Positions 25,939-34,520 of a stretch of DNA of 64,000 nucleotides are shown piece by piece (within the stretch, counting starts at the first letter, position 1; every line of letters starts with the position of its first letter). The translations under genes and the position numbers were made by a program. The stretch covers positions 59,721-123,720 of the forward strand of contig JBMYSZ010000010.1 in assembly GCA_049603835.1 (NCBI GenBank). The letters are read 5' to 3'. A model generated the notes under the pieces. It did no database searches. It was not told where the DNA came from and saw nothing but the letters and a program-made list of their open reading frames with translations. The DNA comes from Mangrovicoccus sp049603835 (lineage in GTDB: Bacteria > Pseudomonadota > Alphaproteobacteria > Rhodobacterales > Rhodobacteraceae).

Positions 25939-26469
25939 TTACACTTTTGCCAAAGACCCGAAAATCCGATCCTTGTGGAATTCCATATAAATTCGCAGCC
26001 AAGGCGTAAATCGTGCCGGGCGACGGGCCACTTCGGCGGCGAGATCATAAATGCCGATCCATTCCACCTGCATGACTTCGTCAGGATTTATTTGAACTGG
26101 TAGGCGTTTATTCGCATGGGCGAGGTAGATATCTACGACTTCATGTTCGACCAGCCCATTGCCCACATCGGCGCGATATTCCACCGTATCGCGATGGGCG
26201 GGGTAAAGCCCGGTGATGCCCAGCTCTTCTTGCAAACGCCGCACCGCGCAGTCGCTGGATTTTTCCTCCCATTGCGGATGGGTGCAGACTGTATTCGCCC
26301 ACAGGCCTGGCGTATGATATTTGGACATAGACCGCCGCTGGATCAGCACATTCTGGCCATCCATGACAAAGACCGATACGGCCTTATGCTTGAGCCCACG
26401 ACGATGGACCTCTAATTTTTCGACCGGGGTCAATTTGTCGTCGACCCAGGCAGGAATCAAATCTTCCAT
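25939..26469 (-). CDS. idi: Isopentenyl-diphosphate delta-isomerase, type I
   Basis: 176 residues from ATG 26469; a TTG eight codons upstream is possible. Interconverts IPP and DMAPP. Nudix-like fold with the active-site Cys in LWANTVCTHPQW, His residues in EVHRRGLKHKAVSV and Glu in VGNGLVEHEVVDIY. Size equals the Rhodobacter capsulatus enzyme, whose gene lies in the photosynthesis cluster; here no photosynthesis genes are in view. Confidence 0.95.
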   Translation of the reverse strand: MEDLIPAWVDDKLTPVEKLEVHRRGLKHKAVSVFVMDGQNVLIQRRSMSKYHTPGLWANTVCTHPQWEEKSSDCAVRRLQEELGITGLYPAHRDTVEYRADVGNGLVEHEVVDIYLAHANKRLPVQINPDEVMQVEWIGIYDLAAEVARRPARFTPWLRIYMEFHKDRIFGSLAKV

Positions 26470-26925
26470 TTGTACCGCGGTAGTGGAACCCAACCCATTG
26501 AAGCGCGCGGCCTTCTGACCGCTTATAGTTCAGCCGGCGAAATTACTCCGTCTGCCTTTGCAATCATTTAGGCGACGCTTTTGGATATTTGCACCTCGAC
26601 ATCCTGCCACAGGCCAATCAACAATGGGATGATTTCATTGCTATATTGAACGATTTGTGCGGGTTTGCGAAATTATCCGCAAACAGTCCGTGAATTTGGA
26701 GGTGCGAATTTATAAATATGTGCGGGTTGGATTAATCTTTTTATTTCAATGCTCTATGGTGATAGTTCCGGACCGTCTTGGATGTGAAATTACCGCAATA
26801 GTCGCGCCCCGAGAAAATCCCACCACAGAGATGCGGGATTTCACTGTCAGTTCCATCCATTCAGCCAAGAAAAGCCGATAGACTTCGGGGCGCTGCATTT
26901 GGACGCAGCCTGTTACAAGGTAACA
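26470..26925. other. 456-base intergenic stretch between idi and the BLUF gene
   Basis: More AT-rich than the surroundings. A 74-codon frame on the plus strand (from a GTG at 26657) has no ribosome site and no recognisable features; I do not call it. Two short inverted repeats lie at the BLUF end: GCTGC/GCAGC around 26892-26909 and TGTTAC/GTAACA at 26911-26925, directly after the BLUF stop, without a T run. Confidence 0.5.
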
Positions 26926-27465
26926 TCAAGAAAGCGTGGGACTGCCCTTCAGTGCTGTTCCAAACGGCATCGGCCAAACCGCAGAAATTTGGGTCCGCTC
27001 CTGCGCAGTGCTTGTCGAGGGCTCGGCCAGTGTCACGGGATGCGCGGGCAGTTGATCCAGCATTTGGCGTTTGTAACTGGCAATTTCGAGCAAAAACCCA
27101 GCAATATCCTGGGCCGTCAACGCGGCGGAGCTATCGATTTTGTGGATTTGGCGCCAATTCGCCAAGGAAAACCTATGATTGCTGAAATAGCTGATCTGCC
27201 AATCTTTGAAGCTACGTTTCGATATCGCTGTTTCTTCGAGGATTTGGACCGCACAATGGCGTTTGTCCTGGCGGATCTTTTCCATCAAATTATTTACGGT
27301 GTTCACCGGGCCTTCAAGGCATTGATAAAAATTCCAGTTTTCACGATGCAAGCAGCCCGTGATGTGATGGGCTTGGTTGAACTGCAAAGCCGCGCGCAGG
27401 ATGTCTAAGGCCTGCGGAGAGGTCTCATCAATAAGGGCGCTGCTGGAATAAATAATGCGTTTCAT
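26926..27465 (-). CDS. BLUF-domain blue-light photoreceptor
   Basis: 179 residues; GGAG lies 5 bases before the ATG. The BLUF fold fills residues 1-95. The flavin-site residues align by spacing with AppA: Tyr6 (RIIYSS), Asn30 (AALQFNQAHHITG), Gln48 (FYQCLEGP) and Trp89 (FKDWQ); intervals 24, 18 and 41 equal those of AppA Y21/N45/Q63/W104. The Met two residues after the Trp in AppA is Ile91 here. A C-terminal tail of about 80 residues has no known output domain. It probably acts through a partner protein, which is not evident nearby. Confidence 0.92.
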   Translation of the reverse strand: MKRIIYSSSALIDETSPQALDILRAALQFNQAHHITGCLHRENWNFYQCLEGPVNTVNNLMEKIRQDKRHCAVQILEETAISKRSFKDWQISYFSNHRFSLANWRQIHKIDSSAALTAQDIAGFLLEIASYKRQMLDQLPAHPVTLAEPSTSTAQERTQISAVWPMPFGTALKGSPTLS

Positions 27466-27563
27466 AGGGCTCCAAAGGCTGGTGGGCGATGAAGCAGGGG
27501 CATAGCAGTTAAACTATGAATCAAGTTTATACATTTGAGAGCGCTGACAAAAATGTGAGTCCG

Positions 27564-28394
27564 CTAAGTCTCTTCCAGAGGCGGGATATGCGCAAAGGCC
27601 TCTTCGGCGGTTTCCACAAAATGGAAAAGCTCTAGATCCGCGTCACCGATGGTCCCGGCATCTTTCAGCGCTTGCCAATTTATGATGCCATCCCAGAATG
27701 CACGCCCGAAAAGCAGGATCGGCACAGGCGCCATGCGTTTGGTTTGAATCAGAGTCAGCGCTTCGAAAAGCTCATCCAAAGTGCCAAACCCGCCTGGAAA
27801 GACAGTAATCACCCGCGCGCGCATCAAAAAATGCATTTTTCGAATGGCGAAGTAATGGAAGTTGAAGCTCAGATCCGGCGTCACATAAGGGTTCGGCGCG
27901 CTTTCATGGGGCAGCACGATATTCAGGCCCATCGAGGGGCCGTCCGCCTCGGTTGCGCCCATATTCCCGGCCTCCATCACGCCGGGGCCGCCGCCTGTGA
28001 CGATCACATTCTGGCGAAAGCCGGTGCTGGCGCTGGCTTCGGTCACCAGTCGGGCGAATTTGCGGGCCTCTTCATAGAAATGGGACAGATCGCCTAAGGC
28101 TTTGGGTTTATTGGGGTCTGACTGTCCTGGGGCGGGGATTCGTGCGCCGCCAAACATCACCACGGTGCTTTCGATCCCGCGCGCATCCATTTCCAGCTGC
28201 GGTTTCAAAAGCTCTAGCTGCAGCCGCACCGGGCGCAGCTCTTCGCGGCAGAGGAAATCATTATCGGCGAAAGCCAGACGATAAGTCGGGGACCGGGTCT
28301 GCGGTGTATCGCGCGTATGCTGAATGCGGCGGACGTCCTCGCGGGCGTCTGGCAGGGGATGTACTCTTTTGTCTGTGTCGCGCGGTGACGCCAT
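27564..28394 (-). CDS. LOG family protein (TIGR00730, nucleoside 5'-monophosphate phosphoribohydrolase)
   Basis: 276 residues from ATG 28394, with GGAGGG about 9 bases upstream; the longer frame runs into the dapD promoter. The two LOG motifs are present: GGGPGVMEAGNMGA and PGGFGTLDELFE. Family members release free cytokinin-like bases or hydrolyse AMP/GMP. This long form with about 90 N-terminal residues is typical of alphaproteobacteria. Divergent from dapD. Confidence 0.9.
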   Translation of the reverse strand: MASPRDTDKRVHPLPDAREDVRRIQHTRDTPQTRSPTYRLAFADNDFLCREELRPVRLQLELLKPQLEMDARGIESTVVMFGGARIPAPGQSDPNKPKALGDLSHFYEEARKFARLVTEASASTGFRQNVIVTGGGPGVMEAGNMGATEADGPSMGLNIVLPHESAPNPYVTPDLSFNFHYFAIRKMHFLMRARVITVFPGGFGTLDELFEALTLIQTKRMAPVPILLFGRAFWDGIINWQALKDAGTIGDADLELFHFVETAEEAFAHIPPLEET

Positions 28395-28471
28395 GGCGTT
28401 GAACCCTCCGACCGCTAGGCCTATACGCCATGTCCAATTAGGACCAGCGCAAAACCGCATCAGGGGGCTCC

Positions 28472-29296
28472 ATGTCACAGACTGCACTCGAAACCGCCAT
28501 CGAAGCCGCGTGGGATGCCCGCGATACAATCACGCCGAATACAAAAGGCGAGACTCGCGAGGCTATCGAAGAAACTCTAGAGGCGCTTGACAGCGGCAAG
28601 CTGCGCGTCGCCGAGCCCCGCGATGGGAATTGGCATGTGAACCAATGGGCGAAGAAAGCCGTTCTGCTTGGCTTCCGCTTGAAGGATATGGAAAAGCAGT
28701 CGGGTGGCCCGCAGGGCGGCACTTGGTGGGACAAGGTCGACAGCAAATTCGTCGAATGGAAAAAGAAGGACTGGAAAGAGGCGGGCTTCCGCGCGGTGCC
28801 GAATTGCGTTGTGCGCAAATCGGCCTTTATCGCGCCGGGCGTGGTGCTGATGCCGTCTTTCGTCAATCTCGGCGCCTATGTGGATGAAGGCACTATGGTT
28901 GACACCTGGGCCACTGTGGGCAGCTGCGCCCAGATCGGCAAGAATGTGCATCTGTCCGGCGGTGTTGGCATCGGCGGCGTGCTAGAGCCGATGCAGGCCA
29001 ATCCGACGATCATCGAAGATAATTGCTTTATCGGCGCTCGGTCTGAAGTGGTCGAAGGCGTGATTGTCCGCGAAGGCTCTGTTCTGGGGATGGGCGTGTT
29101 CATCGGCCAGTCGACCAAGATCGTTGACCGCGAAACCGGCGACGTCATGTATGGCGAAGTTCCGGCGGGCTCGGTTGTGGTTGCAGGATCCATGCCATCC
29201 AAGAATGGCGTACATCTTTACTGCGCCGTGATCGTGAAGCGTGTGGATGCGCAAACCCGCTCCAAAACCTCGATCAACGAGCTGCTGCGCGACTAA
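28472..29296 (+). CDS. dapD: 2,3,4,5-tetrahydropyridine-2,6-dicarboxylate N-succinyltransferase
   Basis: 274 residues. Succinyl-CoA-dependent step of lysine/diaminopimelate synthesis. The left-handed beta-helix hexapeptides (FIAPGVVLMPSFVNLGAYVDEG, TWATVGSCAQIGKNVHLSGGVGIGG) are clear. With dapE 2.5 kb downstream this shows the succinylase branch. Confidence 0.97.
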   Translation: MSQTALETAIEAAWDARDTITPNTKGETREAIEETLEALDSGKLRVAEPRDGNWHVNQWAKKAVLLGFRLKDMEKQSGGPQGGTWWDKVDSKFVEWKKKDWKEAGFRAVPNCVVRKSAFIAPGVVLMPSFVNLGAYVDEGTMVDTWATVGSCAQIGKNVHLSGGVGIGGVLEPMQANPTIIEDNCFIGARSEVVEGVIVREGSVLGMGVFIGQSTKIVDRETGDVMYGEVPAGSVVVAGSMPSKNGVHLYCAVIVKRVDAQTRSKTSINELLRD

Positions 29297-29389
29297 GATC
29301 GCTTTTGCAAAAGACATGCTTTTCCCGCCGCCGGGAACGAAGTGGCGGGGAAAGCGTTAACCAGTCAGTGTCACCAAGGGAGAGGCAAC

Positions 29390-29650
29390 ATGGCTGGACT
29401 CGGAATTATCGGCTCGATCATCATCGGCGCGCTTGCGGGCTGGATCGCAGAGAAAATCATGAAGGCAGATATGGGCCTTCTGCTCAATATCATCCTCGGC
29501 ATTGTGGGCGCTGTTGTGTTTAACATCGTTGCGGGCGCGTTGTTTGGCTATGCGGCTCTGGGCGTTTTGCCTGGCTTGATCGCTGGCGTTATCGGCGCAT
29601 GTGCTCTTATCGCCATTGTCCGCGCTGTTCGCAGACCTCGCAGCATCTAA
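29390..29650 (+). CDS. GlsB/YeaQ/YmgE family small membrane protein
   Basis: 86 residues from ATG 29390 (GGGAGAGG 7 bases upstream). Three glycine-rich membrane helices: GIIGSIIIGALAGWIAEKIM, LLLNIILGIVGAVVFNIVAG, GVLPGLIAGVIGACALIAIV. The family (transglycosylase-associated protein) is often stress-induced. Followed by its own terminator. Confidence 0.92.
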   Translation: MAGLGIIGSIIIGALAGWIAEKIMKADMGLLLNIILGIVGAVVFNIVAGALFGYAALGVLPGLIAGVIGACALIAIVRAVRRPRSI

Positions 29651-29811
29651 AGCGCCTCGATTTCAGTGGTCAAAACCCCAATGTGAATGCATTGGGTTTT
29701 TTCTTTTTGAGCTGGACCTACGCTGATCGCGGGGAGCTCGGCATAGGGTGCAGTCACAATCCAAAAATCCTTTCCGGTCGCATCGGCGTGTAGCACGACG
29801 CCCTTGGTCAT
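29647..29811 (-). CDS. Doubtful small ORF
   Basis: A 54-codon frame (MTKGVVLHADATGKDFW...) with AAGGG 7 bases before its ATG; the open frame runs back to 29970. It resembles nothing I know. Its 3' end overlaps the plus-strand terminator of the GlsB gene and its stop overlaps that gene's stop, which argues against it. Listed only as a possibility. Confidence 0.25.
   Translation of the reverse strand: MTKGVVLHADATGKDFWIVTAPYAELPAISVGPAQKEKTQCIHIGVLTTEIEAL
29673..29708 (+). terminator. Rho-independent terminator of the GlsB-type gene
   Basis: CCCAATG/CATTGGG stem (29677-29683, 29690-29696) around TGAATG, followed by TTTTTTCTTTTT. Confidence 0.85.
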
Positions 29812-29981
29812 TTGTGGCCCTTCATAATTCTTGTCGATGAAGCCGAGAAAAGATGAACGAGTTTTGCGGCAGCGCCCACAAAGGCATATCCGCCGCCCGG
29901 TGAAAATTCTTAATCTCCATGCTTGGCGAAGGGGGAAGGCTGCTGTTACCACTAGGGAAAGCATTTCCATCGGAGACCGCC

Positions 29982-30314
29982 ATGCGCTTTGTCATCCTCA
30001 CCGCCGCTTTGTGTCTGCCCCAAATGGCCGCCGCCCAAGATTTTTCCGCTGTCGTGACCGCGGTTAAAGAGCTCTGCTCTATGGGCTCCTCCGAGAGCGG
30101 CAGCGCCTCGCGGCTGGAAGTGGCGGGTCAGGCTAATGGCGAGGTGAAGGTCAAACTCATCGGATCGGTCGGATTGGCGGGCGAGGTCACTTTGACCGAA
30201 GAGGAATGGGACGGGGTCCAGCAAGTGACCAAACCCGATCAGCTCGCCGAAAATGACGGCCGCCGGGCCTGTGTCACCGCGTTGACGCCACAATTTCTGG
30301 CCAAAATGAACTAA
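29982..30314 (+). CDS. Small secreted protein, paralogue of the N-terminal half of the next gene
   Basis: 110 residues from ATG 29982 (GGAG 6 bases upstream). Signal peptide cleaved near MAAAQ. Two cysteines (32 and 97) and the segments EEEWDGVQQV and RRACVTALTPQFL recur in the next protein (EAEWDGIQQV, YRDCVKELTPQFL), so the mature parts share one domain of about 85 residues. The TAA overlaps the next ATG (TAATG), so the two are translated together. No known family recognised. A 330-base region upstream contains no clear gene. Confidence 0.82.
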   Translation: MRFVILTAALCLPQMAAAQDFSAVVTAVKELCSMGSSESGSASRLEVAGQANGEVKVKLIGSVGLAGEVTLTEEEWDGVQQVTKPDQLAENDGRRACVTALTPQFLAKMN

Positions 30315-31258
30315 TGCGCTGGCTCTGCCTTCTTCTCTGCCTTGTCCTGCCGGGCCTCGCCTTTGGGCAAGAAAGCATCGCTGATGTATCGCGGCTGGTG
30401 TCGGATATGTGTCGGGGCAGTTCCGTGTCCGGCTCGAAATCCGAAGGCGGGAAATCGACCAAGCTGAATCTGCCGGGTTCGAAGAAATCGGTGGAGTTTT
30501 CCGAGGCGGAATGGGACGGCATTCAGCAAGTGCTGCGGGAACATCAGGCCCAGGATAATGCGGGCTATCGCGACTGCGTGAAAGAGCTGACACCGCAATT
30601 TCTAGAGGCGTATCGCGCCACCCGCCAACGTGTGGTCGAGGAGCGCCGCCAAGCTGCCGCAAATCCCGATACTGCGCCGCTGGTTTGTGATTATGAAAAT
30701 GACGGCCAATGCGATGTCCCGGATCTTTGCCCCGAAGGTACGGATCTGACCGATTGCCAGGCGCCGCGCGAGAAGGCGTCGCTTTGGGACCCGTCGGATG
30801 TGGAGCGCCAAGAGTACTGCCCCTTTGAGAATGACGGCACTTGCGACGCGCCGGGGCTATGTCCCGAAGGCACGGATCTGAATGATTGCCGGGCGGCGAC
30901 GGATACGGCCACCGCCTATTGCCCCTATGAGAATGACGGTACTTGTGATGTGCCGGGGCTATGTCCGGCGGGCACGGATTTGGCCGATTGCGCGCCTGGG
31001 GCAAGCCAGCAAACGGGGCTTTATTGCGACTATGAAAATGACGGCACCTGCGATGTGCCGGATCTTTGCCCTTACGGCACGGATCTTTACGATTGTTCGC
31101 AAACGCAGATGGCCCCCAATCCGACCGCATTTCAGCCGCAAATGTATTGCTGCGATTATTACGGCAATAAATGGTGTCCGATGGTTATGGGCGCGTCGGT
31201 GCCAGGGGCGCCTTGCGTTTGCGGCGGCGTGATCGGGCAGGGGGTGCAGTGTTATTAG
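30314..31258 (+). CDS. Secreted protein with four 24-residue cysteine repeats
   Basis: 314 residues; signal peptide ends near LAFGQ. Residues 20-100 share the domain of the preceding gene (WDGIQQV, C-V-K-ELTPQFL). Then four repeats at 125-148, 169-192, 203-226 and 238-261, each with cysteines in the exact pattern C-x7-C-x5-C-x8-C and consensus C-x-[YF]-E-N-D-G-x-C-D-x-P-x-L-C-P-x-G-T-D-x-x-D-C. The ENDGxCD and GTDxxDC acids suggest calcium binding, loosely like Notch/LNR modules (which have six cysteines). A tail with six more cysteines (279-313) follows. Extracytoplasmic; function unknown. Confidence 0.88.
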   Translation: MRWLCLLLCLVLPGLAFGQESIADVSRLVSDMCRGSSVSGSKSEGGKSTKLNLPGSKKSVEFSEAEWDGIQQVLREHQAQDNAGYRDCVKELTPQFLEAYRATRQRVVEERRQAAANPDTAPLVCDYENDGQCDVPDLCPEGTDLTDCQAPREKASLWDPSDVERQEYCPFENDGTCDAPGLCPEGTDLNDCRAATDTATAYCPYENDGTCDVPGLCPAGTDLADCAPGASQQTGLYCDYENDGTCDVPDLCPYGTDLYDCSQTQMAPNPTAFQPQMYCCDYYGNKWCPMVMGASVPGAPCVCGGVIGQGVQCY

Positions 31259-31315
31259 GCGTGGGGCGGGCTTCGGCCTCTTGACCCTCTGACGCCTCTG
31301 GCTTAGGCGCGGCCC

Positions 31316-31645
31316 ATGGCAAAACCTGGCTCGAAACAACAAGTTTATACGCTGCTCGTGCAAGTGGGCCGCAAAGAGGATGACGGCCTGCCCAAAGGCG
31401 CAAGCGGGGCGGGGCTTTTATGCTATGCGTCTGGCGTGGACGAGGCCGAGGCGGTGCGCGAAACCGTGGCCGTGTTGAAGCAGGCGGATTTGGCGCCGCT
31501 TGATGTGACAGGCTATGGCAGTCTGGCCGAGCAAGAGGCCAGCGGTACGGTGATCGATCCGCAAGAACGCGAGCTCATGGAGCGGGCGCTTGCGGAAAAT
31601 GCGGTCATCGTCGCGCAGATGGAGCCTTTCTACGACAAGGACTAG
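31316..31645 (+). CDS. Conserved hypothetical protein
   Basis: 109 residues, acidic, without signal or membrane segments. Pattern: VYTLLVQVGRKEDDGLPKGASGAGLLCYASG, then EAVRETVAVLKQADLAPLDVTGYGS and a C-terminal helix ERELMERALAENAVIVAQM. Codon use is like its neighbours. Hypothetical proteins of this kind sit upstream of dapE in related genomes, as I recall. No function proposed. Confidence 0.72.
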   Translation: MAKPGSKQQVYTLLVQVGRKEDDGLPKGASGAGLLCYASGVDEAEAVRETVAVLKQADLAPLDVTGYGSLAEQEASGTVIDPQERELMERALAENAVIVAQMEPFYDKD

Positions 31646-31765
31646 CCGCCCAGCAGTGGCGGTATTGTGATCCGGTCCAGGCCGGGGTCGCAGTCGGGGA
31701 AGCCCCTGGGGCATTTGCAGATGGTCTAGCCATAGGATAGGGGCAGCGCAAAGGAGACCGCCGCC

Positions 31766-32923
31766 GTGACCGATTCCATCGCCCCGCTTGATCCCGTTGA
31801 TTTAACCGCGCGTTTGATCCGCTGCCCCTCTATCACGCCAGAGGAAGGCGGTGCTTTGCAGCTCTTGGAGGCCGAACTTAGCGCGGCGGGTTTTGACTGT
31901 AGCCGTGTGGATCGCGGGGGGATTGCCAATCTCTATGCCCGCTGGGGAGCGAAAGGCGCGGCCAAGAGCTTTGGCTTCAATGGTCACACGGATGTGGTGC
32001 CTTTGGGCGATCCCGAGGCCTGGACCGCCGATCCTTTCGGGGCAGAGCTACGCGATGGATTTATGATGGGGCGCGGCGCGGTGGATATGAAATCTGGCGT
32101 TGCGGCTTTTGTTGCTGCTGCGGTGGATTTTGTGCGCCAGACCCCGCCTGATGGTGCTGTGATCCTGGCCATTACCGGCGATGAAGAAGGCGACGCCCAT
32201 GATGGCACCACCGCTTTGCTGGATTGGATGGCGGAACAGGGCGAGGCCATGTCAGTCTGCCTTGTAGGGGAGCCGACCTGTCCCGACACAATGGGCGAGA
32301 TGATGAAAATCGGCCGGCGCGGCTCGATGACCGCCTTTTTCACCGCCACAGGGGTGCAGGGTCATGTGGCCTATCCCCATCGCGCGGCGAACCCGGTTCC
32401 CGCCATGGCAAAGCTGATTGACCGGCTGTCTTCCACGCCGCTGGATCAGGGCACAGACCATTTCGACGCCTCAACCCTAGCGGTAACCACTTTTGATACG
32501 GGCAATCCGGCAAATAATGTGATCCCGGCGGCTTGTCGCGCGACGGTAAATATCCGTTTCAATGACAGCCATAGTTCCACCAGCTTGACCGGCTGGCTGG
32601 GCGAGGAAATGGGCAAGATCGCGCAAGAAACCGGGATCGAGTTTGATATGACCATCTCCGTTTCGGGCGAAAGCTTTGTCACCCCGCCGGGGCCGCTCTC
32701 CGATCTGGTGGCGCAAGCGGTGGAGGCCGAGACCGGGCTAACCCCGGTTCTGTCCACATCTGGCGGCACCTCCGATGCGCGCTTTGTCAAAAATCACTGC
32801 CCGGTGGTGGAATTTGGCCTAGTGGGCCGGTCAATGCATCAGGTGGATGAGCGCGTGGAGGTCGATCAGATACCGCAACTAAAAGCCATCTATCGCCGGA
32901 TCCTAGAAAGCTATTTCGCTTGA
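31766..32923 (+). CDS. dapE: Succinyl-diaminopimelate desuccinylase
   Basis: 385 residues from a GTG at 31766; AAGGAGA lies about 10 bases upstream. M20 metallopeptidase that makes LL-diaminopimelate and succinate. Zinc-site motifs: GHTDVVPLGD, GRGAVDMKSGVAAF, ITGDEEGDA (catalytic Glu-Glu), and the late His in GRSMHQVDE. Works with dapD in this window. Confidence 0.96.
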   Translation: MTDSIAPLDPVDLTARLIRCPSITPEEGGALQLLEAELSAAGFDCSRVDRGGIANLYARWGAKGAAKSFGFNGHTDVVPLGDPEAWTADPFGAELRDGFMMGRGAVDMKSGVAAFVAAAVDFVRQTPPDGAVILAITGDEEGDAHDGTTALLDWMAEQGEAMSVCLVGEPTCPDTMGEMMKIGRRGSMTAFFTATGVQGHVAYPHRAANPVPAMAKLIDRLSSTPLDQGTDHFDASTLAVTTFDTGNPANNVIPAACRATVNIRFNDSHSSTSLTGWLGEEMGKIAQETGIEFDMTISVSGESFVTPPGPLSDLVAQAVEAETGLTPVLSTSGGTSDARFVKNHCPVVEFGLVGRSMHQVDERVEVDQIPQLKAIYRRILESYFA

Positions 32924-32959
32924 TCCGCCCTGAATTGCTCTGATCCGCCTCGATCCGCT

Positions 32960-33562
32960 ATGACCTATCGCTCCGCTAATTATCGCGCCCGCCTTGTGGT
33001 GATGGTCAAAGAGCCTCGCCCCGGTCGGGTGAAGACCCGGCTTGGCCGCGATTTGGGCTATACGGTGTCGGCTTGGTGGTTTCGTCATCAATGCGCCCGG
33101 CTATTGCGGCGGCTGCGCGATCCGCGTTGGCAGCTGGTTTTGGCTGTCGCGCCGGATCTTGAGGGGCTGAGCAGCCGCATTTGGCCCGAAGATCTGCCGC
33201 GCTGGCCCCAGGGAAGCGGCGATCTGGGGGACCGCATGGGCCGCGCCTTGCGCTTAATGCCGCCCGGCCCTGTGGTGGTGATTGGCGCTGATATTCCCGG
33301 TATTACCCGCGCCCATATTGCAAAAGCCTTTGCCGAGCTTGGGCGGAATGACGCCGTGATCGGGCCGGCCCCGGATGGCGGCTATTGGCTGATCGGTCTG
33401 GCGCGGCGTTTGCCGATTCCGCCGGGGCTCTTTGCGGGGGTGCGTTGGTCCAGCGAATTTGCCCGCGCTGATACGATAGCGACTATGGATCGGCATAAAA
33501 TCGCTGAAATTGAGATGTTAAGCGATGTCGATACGGCCGAAGACCTTAAATTGCTGGGTTAG
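32960..33562 (+). CDS. TIGR04282/DUF2064 family glycosyltransferase-like protein
   Basis: 200 residues. GT-A fold related to CofC/nucleotidyltransferases: VVMVKEPRPGRVKTRLGRDLG at the N-terminus (nucleotide site), GDLGDRMGRAL, VVIGADIPGITRAHI with the metal-site Asp, and GPAPDGGYWLIGL. The ending SDVDTAEDLKLL is typical. Substrate unknown. Confidence 0.88.
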   Translation: MTYRSANYRARLVVMVKEPRPGRVKTRLGRDLGYTVSAWWFRHQCARLLRRLRDPRWQLVLAVAPDLEGLSSRIWPEDLPRWPQGSGDLGDRMGRALRLMPPGPVVVIGADIPGITRAHIAKAFAELGRNDAVIGPAPDGGYWLIGLARRLPIPPGLFAGVRWSSEFARADTIATMDRHKIAEIEMLSDVDTAEDLKLLG

Positions 33563-33752
33563 TTTGCTTTAACCAATTTGCTTTTGTGATGAATTTAGTT
33601 TATCCAGGGCAACAACCAGGGTTCAGGCAGAAGGCCAGAGCCGCCGGTGCAGGCAGTGTGATGCAGTCACATTTTGCCGATTGGTGTGAGAGTTCGAGTC
33701 TTCTGTCCCTCCGGCATTTAGTTTTTGCCGCAAACCATTATGAGCCCGTTCA

Positions 33753-34391
33753 ATGCTACGTCGTCTTGCCGTTTACCTGTTTGGATTTCTTATGCTTGCC
33801 ACGATTGGCAATGCTGCGGTTGTAAATCCAACCTATTTCATCTCCCACACATATAGCGATGAAAATATCGCCGCGTGGAATTTGCCATTCACGACCATTG
33901 GCTTAGAATATGAAGGCACGGTTAATCCCGATGGGGATGGCGTGACCGTTTCTTCGGTGGTTGGGGTCTATTTGGATGATTATTTCCTGGAAGAAACCCC
34001 GCAGATTTCCAGCCTATCTGATGTGATCTTGGGCACTCCAGACACCACAAAGCCGCTTTTGTCCCAGGAAATGACCCAAGCCGATTTTATCGCGGTTTTC
34101 GGCGGTAGTGTCGCTTTCTTCTTTGAGATCGGCGGTGTGCTAACTGATACGGTGAATGATGCAACCGGGCTGGGCGTGATGGGCGTGACCGGGATCATCG
34201 CGAATGGCCAGCTGTTGATCGAGCCCTTCCCCTATTACCTGCCCCTCTTCACAAGCGCGGCCTCGGTAACGGCCTTTTCTTCTCCTCTCAGTGCGCCTCT
34301 CGGAGCGCCTTTGGCTCAAACGCCGCTACCAGCCAGCATCTTGCTTTTGGCGGCGCCCTTGGCCGCTCTGCGGTTGCTGCGCCGGACCTGA
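33753..34391 (+). CDS. VPLPA-CTERM type surface protein
   Basis: 212 residues. N-terminal signal peptide (RLAVYLFGFLMLATIGNAA) and a C-terminal sorting tail TPLPASILLLAAPLAALRLLRRT: a PLPA motif, a membrane helix and terminal arginines, the exosortase-recognised VPLPA-CTERM layout of Rhodobacterales, with T in place of V. The body is Thr/Val/Asp-rich beta-type and not recognisable. It should be cut and attached or released at the surface by an exosortase encoded elsewhere. Confidence 0.82.
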   Translation: MLRRLAVYLFGFLMLATIGNAAVVNPTYFISHTYSDENIAAWNLPFTTIGLEYEGTVNPDGDGVTVSSVVGVYLDDYFLEETPQISSLSDVILGTPDTTKPLLSQEMTQADFIAVFGGSVAFFFEIGGVLTDTVNDATGLGVMGVTGIIANGQLLIEPFPYYLPLFTSAASVTAFSSPLSAPLGAPLAQTPLPASILLLAAPLAALRLLRRT

Positions 34392-34520
34392 TCCGGCGCC
34401 TCTTTGGCAGCTTTGAAGTCATCTCAGCAGGCGCCGCTTGGGGGCACCCTATGCGGCGCTTGTTGCTTTTGGGGGCTGGCGCTACATCTGGGGCAGATAC
34501 GCCAGGAAAGCCCGCCGCCC

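Noticed and set aside
26657..26881. 74-codon ORF in the idi-BLUF gap
   Set aside because: GTG start without ribosome site, no domain-like pattern, in an AT-rich intergenic stretch.
33680..33716. GTTCGAGTC followed by CCTCCGGCA, resembling a tRNA 3' end
   Set aside because: The T-stem does not pair well and no matching 5' acceptor, D-arm or anticodon arm is found upstream.
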